Assembly: GCA_031430595.1 (NCBI GenBank)
Contig: JANPBU010000061.1
Location: forward strand, 1-64,000
Reading direction: 5' to 3'
Length of the DNA stretch: 64,000 nucleotides
Source of the DNA: JANNBN01 sp031430595
Lineage (GTDB): Bacteria > Actinomycetota > Acidimicrobiia > Acidimicrobiales > JANYDT01
The translations under genes and the position numbers were made by a program. Of this stretch, positions 1 through 7,412 are shown one piece after another (position 1 is the stretch's first letter; each line of letters starts with the position of its first letter). Under the pieces are notes generated by a model. That model was not told the DNA's origin. It made no database searches and saw only the letters and a list, made by a program, of their open reading frames with translations.

Positions 1-2
1 TT

Positions 3-164
3 GTTAAGGCCAAACCGGTTGTTAAGGCCAAACCGGTTGTTAAGGCCAAACCGGTTGTTAAGGCCAAACCGGTTGTTAAGGCCAAACCGGTTGTTAAGGC
101 CAAACCGGTTGTTAAGGCCAAACCGGTTGTTAAGGCGAAACCGGTTGTTAAGGCGAAACCGGCT
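3..164 (+). repeat. 18-bp tandem repeat, nine copies, coding
   Basis: Nine head-to-tail copies of an 18-bp unit (GTTAAGGCCAAACCGGTT) begin at base 3 and probably continue upstream of the window. The first seven are identical, the eighth has GCG for GCC and the ninth ends in GCT. The unit is a multiple of three and is in frame with the helicase that follows, where it encodes V-K-A-K-P-V. Near-perfect identity points to recent expansion by slippage or unequal crossing-over. Copy number may differ between strains and may be collapsed in short-read assemblies. Confidence 0.95.
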
Positions 165-1364
165 GTGGCTCCTCAGCCAACTGCGAAGACAGCGGCGAAG
201 GTGGTCAGTGCGTTCTCGCCACTAGGTATTCCTGATGATCTGCTTGCGGCGTTGAATGCTCACGGCATTTTGGCTCCGTTCCCCGTGCAAGAACTCACTA
301 TCCCCGACGGGCTCGCCGGTCGAGATGTATGCGGGCAGGCCAAAACCGGATCCGGCAAAACGTTGGCCTTTGGCATACCCATGGTGTGTCGTGTCACGTC
401 GCCCGTAAAGCCTCGCCATCCATCGGGTCTCGTGTTGGTTCCCACCCGTGAACTTGCCGCCCAGGTCGAACGTGAACTTGTTTGGCTGGCCAAGCCCCGC
501 AAGCTCAAAGTGGTCTCGATCTATGGTGGAGTCTCAATGGAGGCCCAGAAAGACGGGCTAAATGCCGGTGCCGAAATTGTGGTTGCCACGCCCGGTCGAC
601 TCATTGACCTGCTCGGTCGGGGAGATATTGACCTCAGCGACGTTACGTTCCTAGTGCTCGACGAAGCCGATCGTATGTGCGACATGGGTTTCATGCCGAA
701 TGTCGAGTGGTTACTGCGAAAAATGCCGAAGCACCGCCAAACGTTGCTGTTCTCAGCGACGCTTGGTAGCGACGTAAATTCGTTAATCAAACATGAATTG
801 ACGAACCCCGTCCGTCACACGGTAGCGAGCGAAACCTCAACGGTTGAGTTATCGGTTCACCATTTCCTTCAAATTCACGGTATGGATCGCTCGAAAGTTG
901 TTGCCAGTATTTTGCGTTCGAACGATCGCGGTATTGTTTTCCTGAATACTAAGCGTGCATGTGATCGTATGGCGGAAGACCTCAAAGATCAGGGCATTGT
1001 GGCCCGCGCTATTCACGGTGATCTCAGCCAAGACCAGCGAAACCGTGCCCTCAAGCAGTTCACGGAAGGCAAAATTAGTACGTTGGTGGCTACCGATGTT
1101 GCTGCTCGTGGCCTACATATTGATGGCGTTGATGTGGTTATTCAGGCAGACCTTCCTCCGGATCACAAGAACTATTTGCACCGGGCTGGCCGCACCGCTC
1201 GGGCTGGTGCCACCGGTGTTGTTGTCACGTTGGCATTTTGGAACCAGATTATGGACGTTCGAAAGCTTCAAAAGCGTCTCGACATGAACACCCCAGTTAT
1301 CGAAGTCTTCTCAAACGACAAGCGCCTCGGCGATCTCGCAGGGTGGGTGCCAGGCGCGAAGTGA
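3..1364 (+). CDS. DEAD-box ATP-dependent RNA helicase (5' end outside window)
   Basis: RNA helicase of superfamily 2 that unwinds or remodels RNA using ATP. After a 54-residue Lys/Pro/Val repeat tail the core shows the Q motif (PFPVQ), motif I AKTGSGKT, motif Ia PTRELA, TPGRL, motif II DEAD, motif III SAT, and motifs V and VI (ATDVAARGLHIDGVD, HRAGRTARAG). The C-terminus stops soon after motif VI, so there is no long RNA-binding tail there. The basic repeat tail at the N-terminus may take that role, which is inference. A GTG at 165 could be read as a start, but the frame is open through the repeats to the window edge, so the true start lies upstream. The stop overlaps the next gene by 4 bases (GTGA). 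RhlE/DeaD-type subfamily cannot be decided here. Confidence 0.93.
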   Translation, partial: VKAKPVVKAKPVVKAKPVVKAKPVVKAKPVVKAKPVVKAKPVVKAKPVVKAKPAVAPQPTAKTAAKVVSAFSPLGIPDDLLAALNAHGILAPFPVQELTIPDGLAGRDVCGQAKTGSGKTLAFGIPMVCRVTSPVKPRHPSGLVLVPTRELAAQVERELVWLAKPRKLKVVSIYGGVSMEAQKDGLNAGAEIVVATPGRLIDLLGRGDIDLSDVTFLVLDEADRMCDMGFMPNVEWLLRKMPKHRQTLLFSATLGSDVNSLIKHELTNPVRHTVASETSTVELSVHHFLQIHGMDRSKVVASILRSNDRGIVFLNTKRACDRMAEDLKDQGIVARAIHGDLSQDQRNRALKQFTEGKISTLVATDVAARGLHIDGVDVVIQADLPPDHKNYLHRAGRTARAGATGVVVTLAFWNQIMDVRKLQKRLDMNTPVIEVFSNDKRLGDLAGWVPGAK

Positions 1365-2101
1365 GCGATCCGGTCTCCGAACAGTGGAAGGTTGAATATG
1401 TCGTCGGCACCGCTGAAGAAGTATTTTTAGGGATCGAGTCGTCGGCGTCACTTTTGCAAACATTAAAGGTTAAGGCGGCCCTCAGGTTTGTTACGGTAAC
1501 CCGTTCGGCTCTGGTGTTGGGTTCAGCACAGTCACCCGATGTTGTGGACGTGGCCGAGCAAAGCAGTTTGGGTTTCGACGTCGTCACGCGTCGCAGTGGG
1601 GGCGGTGCAGTTTGGCTTGACCCCGTTGAGCAGGTTTGGGTCGATGTCATTGTACCGGTCGATCACACGCATTGGCTTCCCGATGTAGGACGCTCATTTG
1701 AATGGCTAGGCAAGGTATGGGCACTGACACTCTGTGAACTTGGCATTGCACGCGACCGCATCACGGTCCACGATGGTGCAATGAAAACTTCGGTATGGTC
1801 TGACCTGCTGTGTTTCGCTGGTGTTGGTCCGGGTGAGGTTTTCGTCGATGGTCGCAAGGTCGTTGGCATTGCGCAGCGTCGGTCACGCAACGCAGCCCTC
1901 TTTCAGTGTGGACTGTTGTTGCATTGGGATGTCAATCCGAGCCTATTTTCTGCTCATGCAAGAATTGGCCTAAACGAGCTTGACGTGCAACAGGTTGGTG
2001 TGGGCATAGACGAGATTCTTGGAAGGGCCGTCAAACATGCAGAAGTCGAATCGGCCTTCACTCGAAACGTACAACTTTTCACCATTGGCGGTCAGGGCTG
2101 A
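1361..2101 (+). CDS. Lipoate-protein ligase / biotinyl-lipoyl ligase family protein
   Basis: A 246-residue protein of the LplA/LipB/BirA fold that attaches lipoyl or octanoyl groups to lysines of carrier domains. The family signature RRSGGGAVW (about residue 77) is followed by the conserved block with the active-site lysine, GRKVVGIAQRRSR (about residue 177). It is shorter than the two-domain E. coli LplA and lacks an obvious accessory domain, so it could be a ligase, an octanoyltransferase or an amidotransferase of the same fold. The GTG at 1361 was chosen because it overlaps the helicase stop as GTGA. A longer frame upstream runs inside the helicase gene. Confidence 0.72.
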   Translation: MSDPVSEQWKVEYVVGTAEEVFLGIESSASLLQTLKVKAALRFVTVTRSALVLGSAQSPDVVDVAEQSSLGFDVVTRRSGGGAVWLDPVEQVWVDVIVPVDHTHWLPDVGRSFEWLGKVWALTLCELGIARDRITVHDGAMKTSVWSDLLCFAGVGPGEVFVDGRKVVGIAQRRSRNAALFQCGLLLHWDVNPSLFSAHARIGLNELDVQQVGVGIDEILGRAVKHAEVESAFTRNVQLFTIGGQG

Positions 2102-2121
2102 AACGGTGACAACATTGCACT

Positions 2122-2919
2122 ATGCCTGATGCCCCTGAACTGTTGTATGACGTCGTCGATTCGGTAGCCACGATTACCTTCAATCGCCCCGACCAAATGA
2201 ATACCATCACCGCCTCAATGCTTGAGTTGATGTGTGACCTGTTGGTGAAGGCAGATCACGACAATAAGGTTCGAGTCATTGTGCTGACTGGGAAGGGTCG
2301 AGCGTTTTGTGCGGGCCTCGATGTAAAGGCTCAGGCGAAGGGTGATGGCATGCTCTCGACGGGTGGCGGTGGCTTCCGTCAAATTGATCTTCGACATACC
2401 CCGCCGACGGTGCTTCATGGAACCGACAAGCCTACGATCGCAGCGCTTAACGGTGGTGCCGCCGGATACGGGCTCGACTTGGCCCTTGGTTGCGATATGC
2501 GAATTGCCGGGCGGTCAGCAAAGTTGGCAGTTGCTTTCACAAAACGCGGCATCGTCCCCGAAAGCGGTGGTACCTGGTTACTGCCAAGAATGATCGGGTA
2601 TTCGAAGGCTGCTGAACTAATTTTCACGGGGCGAACCGTGCTGGCCGAAGAGGCCGTTACCCTTGGCCTGGTGGGCCGCATGGTTGAAGATGATGCGTTG
2701 GTTGATGAAACGCAAAAGTTGGCCGCTGAAATCGTGGCGAATGCACCGTTGGCAGTGCAGGCAGCAAAACGAATGATGCGTATGGGCGAAACAGAAACCT
2801 TTGAGCAGAATGTAAACCATGTATACCTACAATTGCTGCCACTTTTGCAATCACGAGATTTCGCCGAAGCTATGCAAGCTTTCGTTGAGAAGCGTCCGGC
2901 AGAATTCACGGGGCGCTAA
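2122..2919 (+). CDS. Enoyl-CoA hydratase/isomerase family protein
   Basis: Crotonase-fold enzyme of 265 residues acting on acyl-CoA thioesters, usually in fatty acid or amino acid breakdown. The oxyanion-hole segment GRAFCAGLD (about residue 60) and the second loop NGGAAGYGLDLALGCD (about residue 112) are present. The position of the first catalytic Glu in classical hydratases is Asp here, while a Glu is kept in GIVPESGGTWLLPR. That pattern is common in isomerase-like or uncharacterised members, so the exact reaction is open. It lies 20 bp after the ligase-family gene on the same strand, probably co-transcribed. Confidence 0.9.
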   Translation: MPDAPELLYDVVDSVATITFNRPDQMNTITASMLELMCDLLVKADHDNKVRVIVLTGKGRAFCAGLDVKAQAKGDGMLSTGGGGFRQIDLRHTPPTVLHGTDKPTIAALNGGAAGYGLDLALGCDMRIAGRSAKLAVAFTKRGIVPESGGTWLLPRMIGYSKAAELIFTGRTVLAEEAVTLGLVGRMVEDDALVDETQKLAAEIVANAPLAVQAAKRMMRMGETETFEQNVNHVYLQLLPLLQSRDFAEAMQAFVEKRPAEFTGR

Positions 2920-2950
2920 CTAGCGCGCAACCGCTCACTACGAGAGTTGA

Positions 2951-3544
2951 TTGAAAACGACCGTGGATGAAGTTGAAGCTGCGCGGCTATTGCAGGTATC
3001 AGTAGAAGCTTCAACTGACGAGATCAAGTTGGAGTATCGGCGGCGCCTCTTTGATGTACATCCTGATCGAGGTGGCTCAGCTGGGAAGACACGTGACTTG
3101 ATCGCTGCAGTGGCAGTTTTACTCGCGAGGCAAACTTCGCTGCCGATGTCGACCTCGCCGTCGACCTCGCCGATAGCAACGCCGAGCGCGGAGGAAGAGG
3201 TCGCCGTTGAAATGCGGCCAACGGTTTGGCGTGTCGATGACGACACTCTTGCACTGCCGGTTCCGGCCGAAGAAACGTATTTTCGTCTTTTGGAAGTGGC
3301 ACACCAGATCGGGTCCGTGACGTATGTAGACAGACAATTCGGGGTTCTTGAAGCACTGCTTCGAACAATGTCGGGTACAACTGTTTCGCTATTCCTCAGC
3401 TTGCAGGGGCGTTCGAACGAATCAACCGAGGTGTTTTTCACGCTAGAACCAATCGACTTGGTTCGAGGCGACCTACCCTCAGTGTTTGAAATAACCGAAC
3501 TCGTAGCGTCATACCTGATGGCATCGGTCGACACCACGAATTAG
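2951..3544 (+). CDS. Small J-domain (DnaJ-like) protein
   Basis: A 197-residue protein. Its N-terminal 60 residues read as a J-domain: helix I AARLLQVSVEAS, helix II DEIKLEYRRRLF, the HPD tripeptide in DVHPDRGG near residue 37, and a helix III-like stretch. J-domains stimulate the ATPase of Hsp70 (DnaK). There is no G/F region or zinc finger, so it is not DnaJ itself. The remaining 120 residues match nothing I recognise and look globular (mixed hydrophobic and charged residues). The start is uncertain: TTG 2951 or GTG 2963, neither with a strong ribosome site. It converges with the minus-strand NadD-like gene and overlaps it by 4 bases. Confidence 0.68.
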   Translation: MKTTVDEVEAARLLQVSVEASTDEIKLEYRRRLFDVHPDRGGSAGKTRDLIAAVAVLLARQTSLPMSTSPSTSPIATPSAEEEVAVEMRPTVWRVDDDTLALPVPAEETYFRLLEVAHQIGSVTYVDRQFGVLEALLRTMSGTTVSLFLSLQGRSNESTEVFFTLEPIDLVRGDLPSVFEITELVASYLMASVDTTN

Positions 3545-4053
3545 CCCTGGTCGGCCCGCCAATGGGCTGACCCAGCCCGAACCCCCGTGGAAGACACCGC
3601 CCATAACTGTCGCGACGTCTGAAGTTCGATGGCATGACTTGGGATCTCGAATGGGGGCCGAGGTGCGATGGCCAACGGTGGCAGCGAAGCCAACGCAGCA
3701 ACCCGCGCCTCATCGGAGTCATACCAATGGGTCTCATTAATTTGAGCCCATTTGTCTGCACCCATAACAAGTGTGTCGTAACCAGCAGCAATATCGCTGA
3801 GAAGCTGGCTATCGGTAACCACTACGCCCAACCACGGACGCGAAACGAGCAGAGTACTCAACGCCGCAGCCCGATCATCGACAGTCGGACCGTCAGCGCG
3901 TTCCTTGCCGAGCGTGACACGAGAAAGCACCAGGTCAACTCGAACTAGTCCGCACTGTTGCCAGGCTGCTTCGGCGACCGCTATGTGGGCGATAGTGGCC
4001 GGGTTAAACGTGCCAGGGTAACAGCCGGTCAGCACAGAATCGTGTGTGCCCAT
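3541..4053 (-). CDS. NadD-like nucleotidyltransferase
   Basis: A 170-residue cytidylyltransferase-fold protein. The phosphate-binding start CYPGTFNPATIAH corresponds to the GTFDPxHxGH motif of nicotinate-nucleotide adenylyltransferases, and SSTGVR near the C-terminus matches the SSTxIR motif. The first histidine of HxGH is Thr here (TIAH) and the protein is short for NadD, about 190-210 residues in most bacteria. It may be a relative with another nucleotide substrate rather than the NAD enzyme. It sits 6 bp downstream of pgl on the same strand, so the two are likely one transcript. Confidence 0.62.
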   Translation of the reverse strand: MGTHDSVLTGCYPGTFNPATIAHIAVAEAAWQQCGLVRVDLVLSRVTLGKERADGPTVDDRAAALSTLLVSRPWLGVVVTDSQLLSDIAAGYDTLVMGADKWAQINETHWYDSDEARVAALASLPPLAIAPRPPFEIPSHAIELQTSRQLWAVSSTGVRAGSAHWRADQG

Positions 4054-4059
4054 ATTGAT

Positions 4060-4794
4060 CTAGACCCGGTCAAGTTCGCGGGCAGCTGCTCGGTCGAGAA
4101 ACATAATCCCGGGGCGATCGGCAAAGCGGCCAGCAGGAATCGACTGGTCACCAGCAAGCAAGCGGCGCACCATCGGTGCTTTTGATGACCCAATCGCTAA
4201 CCAAATAAGCAGGCGAGCTGAGCGTAACGCCGGGGTGGTGAGCGTTATGCGTTTCCGGCCTTGATAACTGCCAGTTTCGCCAACCAACTCGTCGACGACC
4301 GACAACACGTGGTCACCGGGAATGAGGCTTGCGGTGTGCCCATCGTCGCCGAGACCAAGGTGAACGACGTCAAGACCCTGGCGGGGGAGCAGTGCTGAGT
4401 AAGCGTTGCAGGCAGCCTGACCGGCAGTCTGAGTGTCACTTTCCGGTACCTCCATGAGGTGCATGGTTGGCGAGCCTGCACTCGGTTGAAACGATGTGAG
4501 AAGTGAGGATGCGTTGCGATCAGGGTGTCCGACGGGAGCCCATCGCTCGTCAACCTGGAATATGGCGACGTGGTCCCAAGGCACGAGTTGGTGCGAAAGG
4601 TGAGTGAGCATGAGCGCCGGGGTCTTTCCGCCAGATACCGCGAACGAGGCTCGGCCTTGTTGGATGTAGCTACTAACGAGTGCAGAAGCGATTGATTGTG
4701 CTGCGGCGGCACACGTCGATTCGGCATCGTCTCGGATCTCGACTCGAATCATCACTTCACCATCGTACGGGTGTTCGAGTGGGGTCAGTGTCAT
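4060..4794 (-). CDS. pgl: 6-phosphogluconolactonase
   Basis: Hydrolyses 6-phosphogluconolactone in the oxidative pentose phosphate pathway. The 244-residue length fits the DevB/Pgl family. Visible family blocks are AVSGGKTPALML, QVDERWAPVGHPDRN and GLGDDGHTASLIPG, followed by the C-terminal RITLTTPALRSA segment. No zwf or gnd gene is adjacent in this window. It is divergent from mraZ with 187 bp between the starts and leads a two-gene unit with the NadD-like gene. An internal ATG (MIRVEIRDD, residue 15) is an alternative start. Confidence 0.9.
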   Translation of the reverse strand: MTLTPLEHPYDGEVMIRVEIRDDAESTCAAAAQSIASALVSSYIQQGRASFAVSGGKTPALMLTHLSHQLVPWDHVAIFQVDERWAPVGHPDRNASSLLTSFQPSAGSPTMHLMEVPESDTQTAGQAACNAYSALLPRQGLDVVHLGLGDDGHTASLIPGDHVLSVVDELVGETGSYQGRKRITLTTPALRSARLLIWLAIGSSKAPMVRRLLAGDQSIPAGRFADRPGIMFLDRAAARELDRV

Positions 4795-4870
4795 GGTGTC
4801 TCATGGTTCATCAGTGGAGTCTGTGTAGGAAAAAACAACCAGATTCCCAAAATAAACCTGGTTCATCCTG

Positions 4871-4898
4871 TTGACGTGGGGCGGTCAAGTGGTACTTT
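4871..4898 (+). promoter_or_regulatory. Candidate promoter of the mraZ operon
   Basis: TTGACG at 4871-4876 and TACTTT at 4893-4898, separated by 16 bp, resemble -35 and -10 boxes of a housekeeping sigma factor. The -35 is close to consensus and the -10 is weak. The box pair stands 84 bp before mraZ and is overlapped by the GTGG repeats that look like the MraZ operator, which supports the assignment. Confidence 0.45.
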
Positions 4899-4937
4899 GG
4901 CGGAGTGCGAGTGGAGCTTCAGTGGATACGTAGTGGG
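4889..4937 (+). promoter_or_regulatory. MraZ operator: five GTGG direct repeats at 11-bp period
   Basis: GTGG cores begin at 4889, 4911, 4922 and 4933, and a one-mismatch copy (GCGG) sits at 4900, so five elements follow each other at exactly 11 bp. Four of the five are preceded by A (AGTGG). MraZ is known to repress its own operon by binding short direct repeats spaced by about one helical turn in this position (TGGGN repeats in E. coli, AAAGTGG-type in Mollicutes). Location between promoter and mraZ start, core sequence and helical phasing all agree. Binding itself is inferred. Confidence 0.7.
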
Positions 4938-4981
4938 CAATCCACTTCTGACCGGAATACTTCGTCGCGGGTGAGTGCGAC

Positions 4982-5380
4982 ATGACGGTGTTTCATGGGA
5001 AAACTACCCTCAAAATTGATGAAAAGGGTCGATTCAATCTTCCGATCGATCATCGAAAGAAATTGGGCGATAGCGCGATCGTAACGATCGGCCCACTTGA
5101 TCAACTCGAAATCTGGCCGATGGAAGGGTTTAGCGAACTGCTCACTCGCCTCGATGAGCTTTCTCAAACTGACGAAAGCTACGGCGATACGCTGCGCTGG
5201 GTCAGCAGCCATTCCAAAGAAGTTGGGATCGATGCACAAGGTCGCATCGCACTTCCGCTCGAACTTCGAACGTTGGTCGGAATTTCGACCCAAATCATCC
5301 TCCTCGGATCTGTGCGGCGAATTGAAGTTTGGCCAGCCGACGCTGACGTTCGCATGACGAAACCATCAAGGAAATGGTGA
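4982..5380 (+). CDS. mraZ: Transcriptional regulator MraZ
   Basis: DNA-binding regulator of the division and cell wall cluster. The 132-residue protein has the two tandem SpoVT/AbrB-like units of the family: LKIDEKGRFNLPIDHR at about residues 10-25 and VGIDAQGRIALPLELR at about residues 81-96. It forms rings that bind direct repeats in front of its own gene, and such repeats are present here. It opens the dcw cluster as usual. Its stop overlaps the start of rsmH by 7 bases. The ribosome site is weak (GGGTGAG upstream of the ATG). Confidence 0.95.
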   Translation: MTVFHGKTTLKIDEKGRFNLPIDHRKKLGDSAIVTIGPLDQLEIWPMEGFSELLTRLDELSQTDESYGDTLRWVSSHSKEVGIDAQGRIALPLELRTLVGISTQIILLGSVRRIEVWPADADVRMTKPSRKW

Positions 5381-6402
5381 CCGTCATGGAGTTTGCTCAT
5401 GTTTCGGTGATGTTGAACGAAGTTGTCGATTGGTTTGCCTCGGTGCCAACGGGGTGGGTCATTGACGCAACGATCGGAGGTGCCGGACATACGAGCGCCA
5501 TTCTTGAAGCTCATCCTCACCTCTGCGTGCTCGGCATCGACCGTGATCCGATTGCTGTCGAAACTTCAACTGAACGATTGCGAACCCACCACGACCGGGT
5601 TCGTGTTGTTCATGGTCGGTCCGATTCCATCGCTGATGTGGTGGTGAGCGAAAGCGTCGGACCGATCGTCGGAGTGCTGCTCGACCTCGGTGTGTCATCG
5701 GTGCAATTTGACGTGGTCGAACGCGGCTTTTCGTATCGCAACGATGCCCCACTTGATATGCGTATGGATCAAACGACCGGCGAAACAGCCGCTGATCTTT
5801 TGGCCACACTGAGCACCTCGGAAATTGCCCAGATTCTTCGAGAATATGGTGACGAAGCGTTTGCTGGGCGTATCGCGAAAGCAATTGTGGAGCGACGCGA
5901 TGCTGGCCTGCCCATCACCCGCACAGTTGATCTTGCCGACGTCGTAACTACAGCGATTCCCGCTGCTACGAGACGCACCGGGGGACACCCGGCAAAGCGG
6001 TCGTTTCAGGCATTACGAATAGCTGTAAACGCGGAACTCGATGTACTCGAACGCACAATCGATGCTGCGCTTGACGTGCTCAGCCCCGGTGGTCGCCTGG
6101 TGGTTCTTTCGTTCCATTCAGGCGAAGACCGAATAGTCAAAAGTCGCCTCCGTCTCGCCGAAACCGGTGGATGTACCTGCCCAGCAAACGGCCTGCCCTG
6201 CGCCTGTGGGGCACTTCCCCGAGGCCGTTCGCTGCGAAGGGGCGTCACCCGACCCTCCGAGACGGAGGTGGCTAACAACCCCAGATCATCGAGCACGTTA
6301 GCCCGTGTGTTCGAAATGTCTCGATCGCAACCACGTTCTACCGCTACCAGTACTTCTCCTTCACTCACTTCTCTAACGCTTCGCAAGGAACATCGCTCAT
6401 GA
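5374..6402 (+). CDS. rsmH: 16S rRNA (cytosine(1402)-N4)-methyltransferase RsmH
   Basis: Methylates N4 of C1402 in the decoding centre of 16S rRNA using S-adenosylmethionine (older name MraW). The N-terminus has the family start HVSVMLNEVVDW, then the SAM-binding loop DATIGGAGHTSAILE. LDLGVSSVQFD, RGFSYRNDAPLDMRMD and LSFHSGEDRIVK are all characteristic. The 342 residues include a Ser/Thr-rich C-terminal tail of about 30 residues. ATG 5374 overlaps mraZ. ATG 5386, four codons later, is an equally likely start. The stop overlaps the next gene as ATGA. Confidence 0.95.
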   Translation: MVTVMEFAHVSVMLNEVVDWFASVPTGWVIDATIGGAGHTSAILEAHPHLCVLGIDRDPIAVETSTERLRTHHDRVRVVHGRSDSIADVVVSESVGPIVGVLLDLGVSSVQFDVVERGFSYRNDAPLDMRMDQTTGETAADLLATLSTSEIAQILREYGDEAFAGRIAKAIVERRDAGLPITRTVDLADVVTTAIPAATRRTGGHPAKRSFQALRIAVNAELDVLERTIDAALDVLSPGGRLVVLSFHSGEDRIVKSRLRLAETGGCTCPANGLPCACGALPRGRSLRRGVTRPSETEVANNPRSSSTLARVFEMSRSQPRSTATSTSPSLTSLTLRKEHRS

Positions 6403-7400
6403 ACCTCGTACGAGATCGTGTTACTACGTTCGCATCTGATCGCCTTGTAGACCTCACGGGTGTTACTCACGCTACCCTTCGCGAAGGGTTGCGCAACGGT
6501 GATGATGCACTTCGTAACCAAGTAGTTCGACGTGAGTCACGCCGCGACATTGAAAACGCGTTGAACTTCGCTTACGGGATAGATCCGAGCGGCCGACGGC
6601 TTCCGCTCGTCAGCGATCACCTTCCGATTGAACAGCTTCGTCGAGCAACCGTTGCACGCGACCGGCATGACCCCAGAGTGGCAGCCGTTTATGCACGCGC
6701 CGATCGTTTTGATGATGGGCAACCTAATGTTCGTGTGCTCACTGGGAATCACGCGTTGGTTCCAGAACCGGAACGAATCGTCGGCTCGCCCCGCAAACAA
6801 ACCTCAGTCGGCAAGACGACTCGCGTCAGGCCTGCCAGCGAAGGGAGTCGGTCGTCTTCGGCAAGTTCCTCGGCAACTTCCTCGCCAACTTCATCGGGTG
6901 GGTCCACCCGTTACGCTGCCTCGGCCTCGCGTCGATCAACAGTTCAAGGGCGTTCCAGCAAACAATCAACATCGGCTCAATCGAAAGTAACGGTTGGTAC
7001 GGCCGAAGCGGTAGCGGGAGCAACGGCGCTCAAACTTGAGATTGGCCGATCTGAATCGGGTCAAGAAAAAAATCACCCGAATCTCCGGCTGGTTGGACGG
7101 ACGCGTCGTTCGGGGGGCCAAATTTTGGTCATCAGCTTTTGGACGACGTTCGTCGTGGTCATGATGTTCACAGCAGTGGTCATGTGGGCACAAAACACAA
7201 CTGGCTCTGTCGAACTTGAACGAGTCAATAAGCGCCTTGCCGAAGCTGAAGGTACGTATACACAGCTTCGCGTCGAGGTTGCTCGGTTGCAGTCTCCGCA
7301 ACGCATCGAGAGTGAAGCGACACGTCTTGGTCTATCGACCCCGCTGAACATCACGTTTGTTGACCCAAACAACTCGGGTACGATCGCGCCTCGGCGCTAA
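6399..7400 (+). CDS. FtsL-like divisome protein with long cytoplasmic extension
   Basis: Position between rsmH and ftsI and topology identify it as the FtsL-type septum protein: one membrane segment at about residues 240-263, then a short coiled coil (ELERVNKRLAEAEGTYTQLR) and an ERIExxAxxLGL-like end (QRIESEATRLGLSTP). FtsL works with FtsB and FtsQ to activate FtsW-FtsI. At 333 residues it is unusually long. About 130 residues of apparently folded N-terminal sequence and about 100 residues rich in Ser, Thr, Arg and Lys precede the membrane segment, where typical FtsL proteins have only a few tens of residues. The extension matches no domain I know. Overlaps rsmH by 4 bases. Confidence 0.75.
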   Translation: MNLVRDRVTTFASDRLVDLTGVTHATLREGLRNGDDALRNQVVRRESRRDIENALNFAYGIDPSGRRLPLVSDHLPIEQLRRATVARDRHDPRVAAVYARADRFDDGQPNVRVLTGNHALVPEPERIVGSPRKQTSVGKTTRVRPASEGSRSSSASSSATSSPTSSGGSTRYAASASRRSTVQGRSSKQSTSAQSKVTVGTAEAVAGATALKLEIGRSESGQEKNHPNLRLVGRTRRSGGQILVISFWTTFVVVMMFTAVVMWAQNTTGSVELERVNKRLAEAEGTYTQLRVEVARLQSPQRIESEATRLGLSTPLNITFVDPNNSGTIAPRR

Positions 7401-7412
7401 CTCGGCTTCTTC

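Noticed and set aside
1..164. Possible CRISPR array
   Set aside because: The units are head-to-tail with no unique spacers and are in frame with a gene, so this is a coding minisatellite.
1..225. Open frame of LLRPNR repeats at the window start
   Set aside because: It is another frame of the 18-bp repeat. The in-frame reading (VKAKPV) joins directly to the DEAD-box helicase, which explains the sequence.
2938..3537. 199-residue open frame opposite the J-domain gene
   Set aside because: Ser/Thr/Arg-rich composition and no recognisable domain, while the plus strand has a J-domain with HPD. Treated as a shadow.
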